Of a stretch of DNA of 64,000 nucleotides, positions 63,024-64,000 are shown one piece after another (position 1 is the first letter of the stretch; the number at the start of each line of letters is the position of its first letter). The translations under genes were made by a program, and so were the position numbers. Location of the stretch: NCBI RefSeq assembly GCF_036108815.1, contig NZ_CP107985.1:3162001-3226000 (forward strand). The letters run 5' to 3'. The notes under the pieces were generated by a model. The model worked only from the letters and a program-made list of their open reading frames with translations. It searched no databases and was not told the DNA's origin. This stretch comes from Streptomyces sp. NBC_00353. GTDB taxonomy: Bacteria; Actinomycetota; Actinomycetes; Streptomycetales; Streptomycetaceae.

Positions 63024-63059
63024 TGGGGTGAGTGGTGGGTTGAGGCAGGTGAAGCAGCT

Positions 63060-64000
63060 CTAGATATCGCCCTTTTCGCTCTCGAAACGCAGCGCTTGCT
63101 CTGCACTGTCCAACAAGTCGCTGTAAGTGAGGACCTCAATCCGGGAAAGGTGTGAATTATAAGCCCGGATGGTTTGGTCGATCCGAAGGCGAGGAATTTT
63201 CCCAACGCCTGTCAAGCGGACATGCGACGGATGTCCAATTACCACGGAGGAACGAATCCGTCGAAGATCTACTTCGATTCCCAGTTCTTCGATGAGCTCT
63301 GTCTGTAGTGCCGTGCGCTGGTCATCGAGTGCGCGGAGATAGTTGACGGTTTGCCCCACGGCTTCGTGCACTTCCTTACCGACGATGAGGTGTCCACGAT
63401 GCTTTACGATGAGTCTCTCAATGCAGGGCCCCTTGATTTCCACAATGTGGAGAGACCCGTCAGCGCAAAGAAGCGGAATATCGTACTCGTCGAGGAAGGT
63501 AAATTTCCTTCTCGGAATTATCCCGACGTAGCGTCCACCGAAGAGCCAATACTTTTCTCCGAGTGCTCGCTGCAGGTCGGTCTCCGTTGTACCCGGGCGG
63601 GATACAAGCTGCTGCAGCTGGGTGACGATCTGCCGGCGCCTCTGCACTACAACAGCTTCAACCTCGTCCAGCCCTTGATCGGTCTCTGTTGCTGCAGAAA
63701 GTACGGCTCGGAGATTTCCGTCATTTACGAGCGCATGCCCCATGGCATCTTGCGTGAATCCGGTAACGGAAAATAGTTGACCTTGAGTCTGGTGAATCTC
63801 AAATGCCCCGAGATTCTCCTTGAGTCGCTCTAGCACGGCCAGTGCCTTTTTATCACCTGCCGACGAGAAGCCGGTGACGGGGCGCCATCTCTCTCCTACT
63901 GCATCCTTCATCTGTTCCAGCAGGATGAGTGTGCGCCCGTATTCCCGCGAAAACTTGTGGGCCGCGCCAATCAGTGAATTATTTAGTCTTCCGTCAAGGA
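63060..64000 (-). CDS. Shedu-like (DUF4263) nuclease, 5' end outside the window
   Basis: At least 313 residues; the frame stays open to base 64000, so the start lies beyond. The C-terminal domain shows TETDLQRALGEKYWLFGGRY, LDEYDIPLLCADGSLHIVEI followed by KGP, and VHEAVGQTVNYLRALDDQR. This is the E...D...ExK nuclease core of PF14082 (DUF4263), found in the Shedu SduA anti-phage protein. The visible N-terminal part (RTLILLEQMKDAV, AVLERLKENLGAFEIHQTQ) is unassigned. Codon use is clearly more A/T-rich than its neighbours, indicating recent acquisition. Confidence 0.72.
   Translation of the reverse strand, partial: LDGRLNNSLIGAAHKFSREYGRTLILLEQMKDAVGERWRPVTGFSSAGDKKALAVLERLKENLGAFEIHQTQGQLFSVTGFTQDAMGHALVNDGNLRAVLSAATETDQGLDEVEAVVVQRRRQIVTQLQQLVSRPGTTETDLQRALGEKYWLFGGRYVGIIPRRKFTFLDEYDIPLLCADGSLHIVEIKGPCIERLIVKHRGHLIVGKEVHEAVGQTVNYLRALDDQRTALQTELIEELGIEVDLRRIRSSVVIGHPSHVRLTGVGKIPRLRIDQTIRAYNSHLSRIEVLTYSDLLDSAEQALRFESEKGDI

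Overview
The window is high-GC actinobacterial chromosome, almost certainly Streptomyces or a close relative. The basis is strong G/C bias at third codon positions, GTG/TTG starts, ATGA-type gene overlaps, many long GC-rich hairpins, and typical Streptomyces families: acnA beside an HTH-MurA-like gene, a ScfR/RamB regulator, ohrR/ohr, an Mrp antiporter operon, Pnkp-Hen1, and an integrated actinomycete element with TraB/Spd functions. No rRNA, tRNA or CRISPR array was seen. All calls come from reading the sequence; no database search was run.

Layout. 1-8.3 kb: 5'-truncated GH92 alpha-mannosidase, histidine phosphatase, membrane-anchored unknown protein, a divergent stand-alone hydroxymethylbilane synthase, xylose isomerase, and the stump of an MFS transporter. 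8.3-16.1 kb: aconitase (possible iron box upstream), a DUF347-like membrane protein, an HTH-MurA-like fusion whose putative operator half-sites also occur upstream of acnA, and a ScfR/RamB regulator. 16.2-17.9 kb: metE relic and the ohrR/ohr peroxide pair. 18.3-21 kb: multi-pass membrane protein and SpoIIE-type phosphatase. 21-27.6 kb: complete Mrp Na+/H+ antiporter operon (fused AB, then C, D, E, F, G).

27.9-36.4 kb: a cluster that looks like aerobic anthranilate (2-aminobenzoate) degradation through CoA thioesters: CoA ligase, fused flavin monooxygenase/OYE-type reductase, acyl-CoA dehydrogenase, enoyl-CoA hydratase, RidA deaminase and a PaaX-type regulator. 36.6-41.2 kb: anti-sigma-like ATPase and an arginine deiminase pathway set (arcA, arcB, amino-acid permease). 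41.3-45.4 kb: the Pnkp-Hen1 RNA-repair pair in overlapping genes. 45.4-48.6 kb: homocysteine methyltransferase, F420-dependent oxidoreductase, a DUF6099-like protein and a MazG-like pyrophosphohydrolase.

48.6 kb onward: an actinomycete integrative and conjugative element (AICE), with its integrase abutting the 5' end of mazG. Modules are int and xis; a Rep ATPase, prim-pol and orphan C5 methyltransferase; TraB with Spd-type spread genes; and a divergent GntR repressor with three palindromic operators. Between repressor and transfer operon lies a segment closely resembling the Streptomyces rRNA-operon leader, followed by two strong hairpins. This suggests antitermination control of the transfer operon. 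A CTTGTC/GACAAG array follows traB (possible clt locus) and a GTGACGC array lies between rep and xis (possible origin). Past the YdcF-like gene come a large imperfect inverted repeat and a lower-GC, window-truncated Shedu-like (DUF4263) defence nuclease. The right attachment site was not found.
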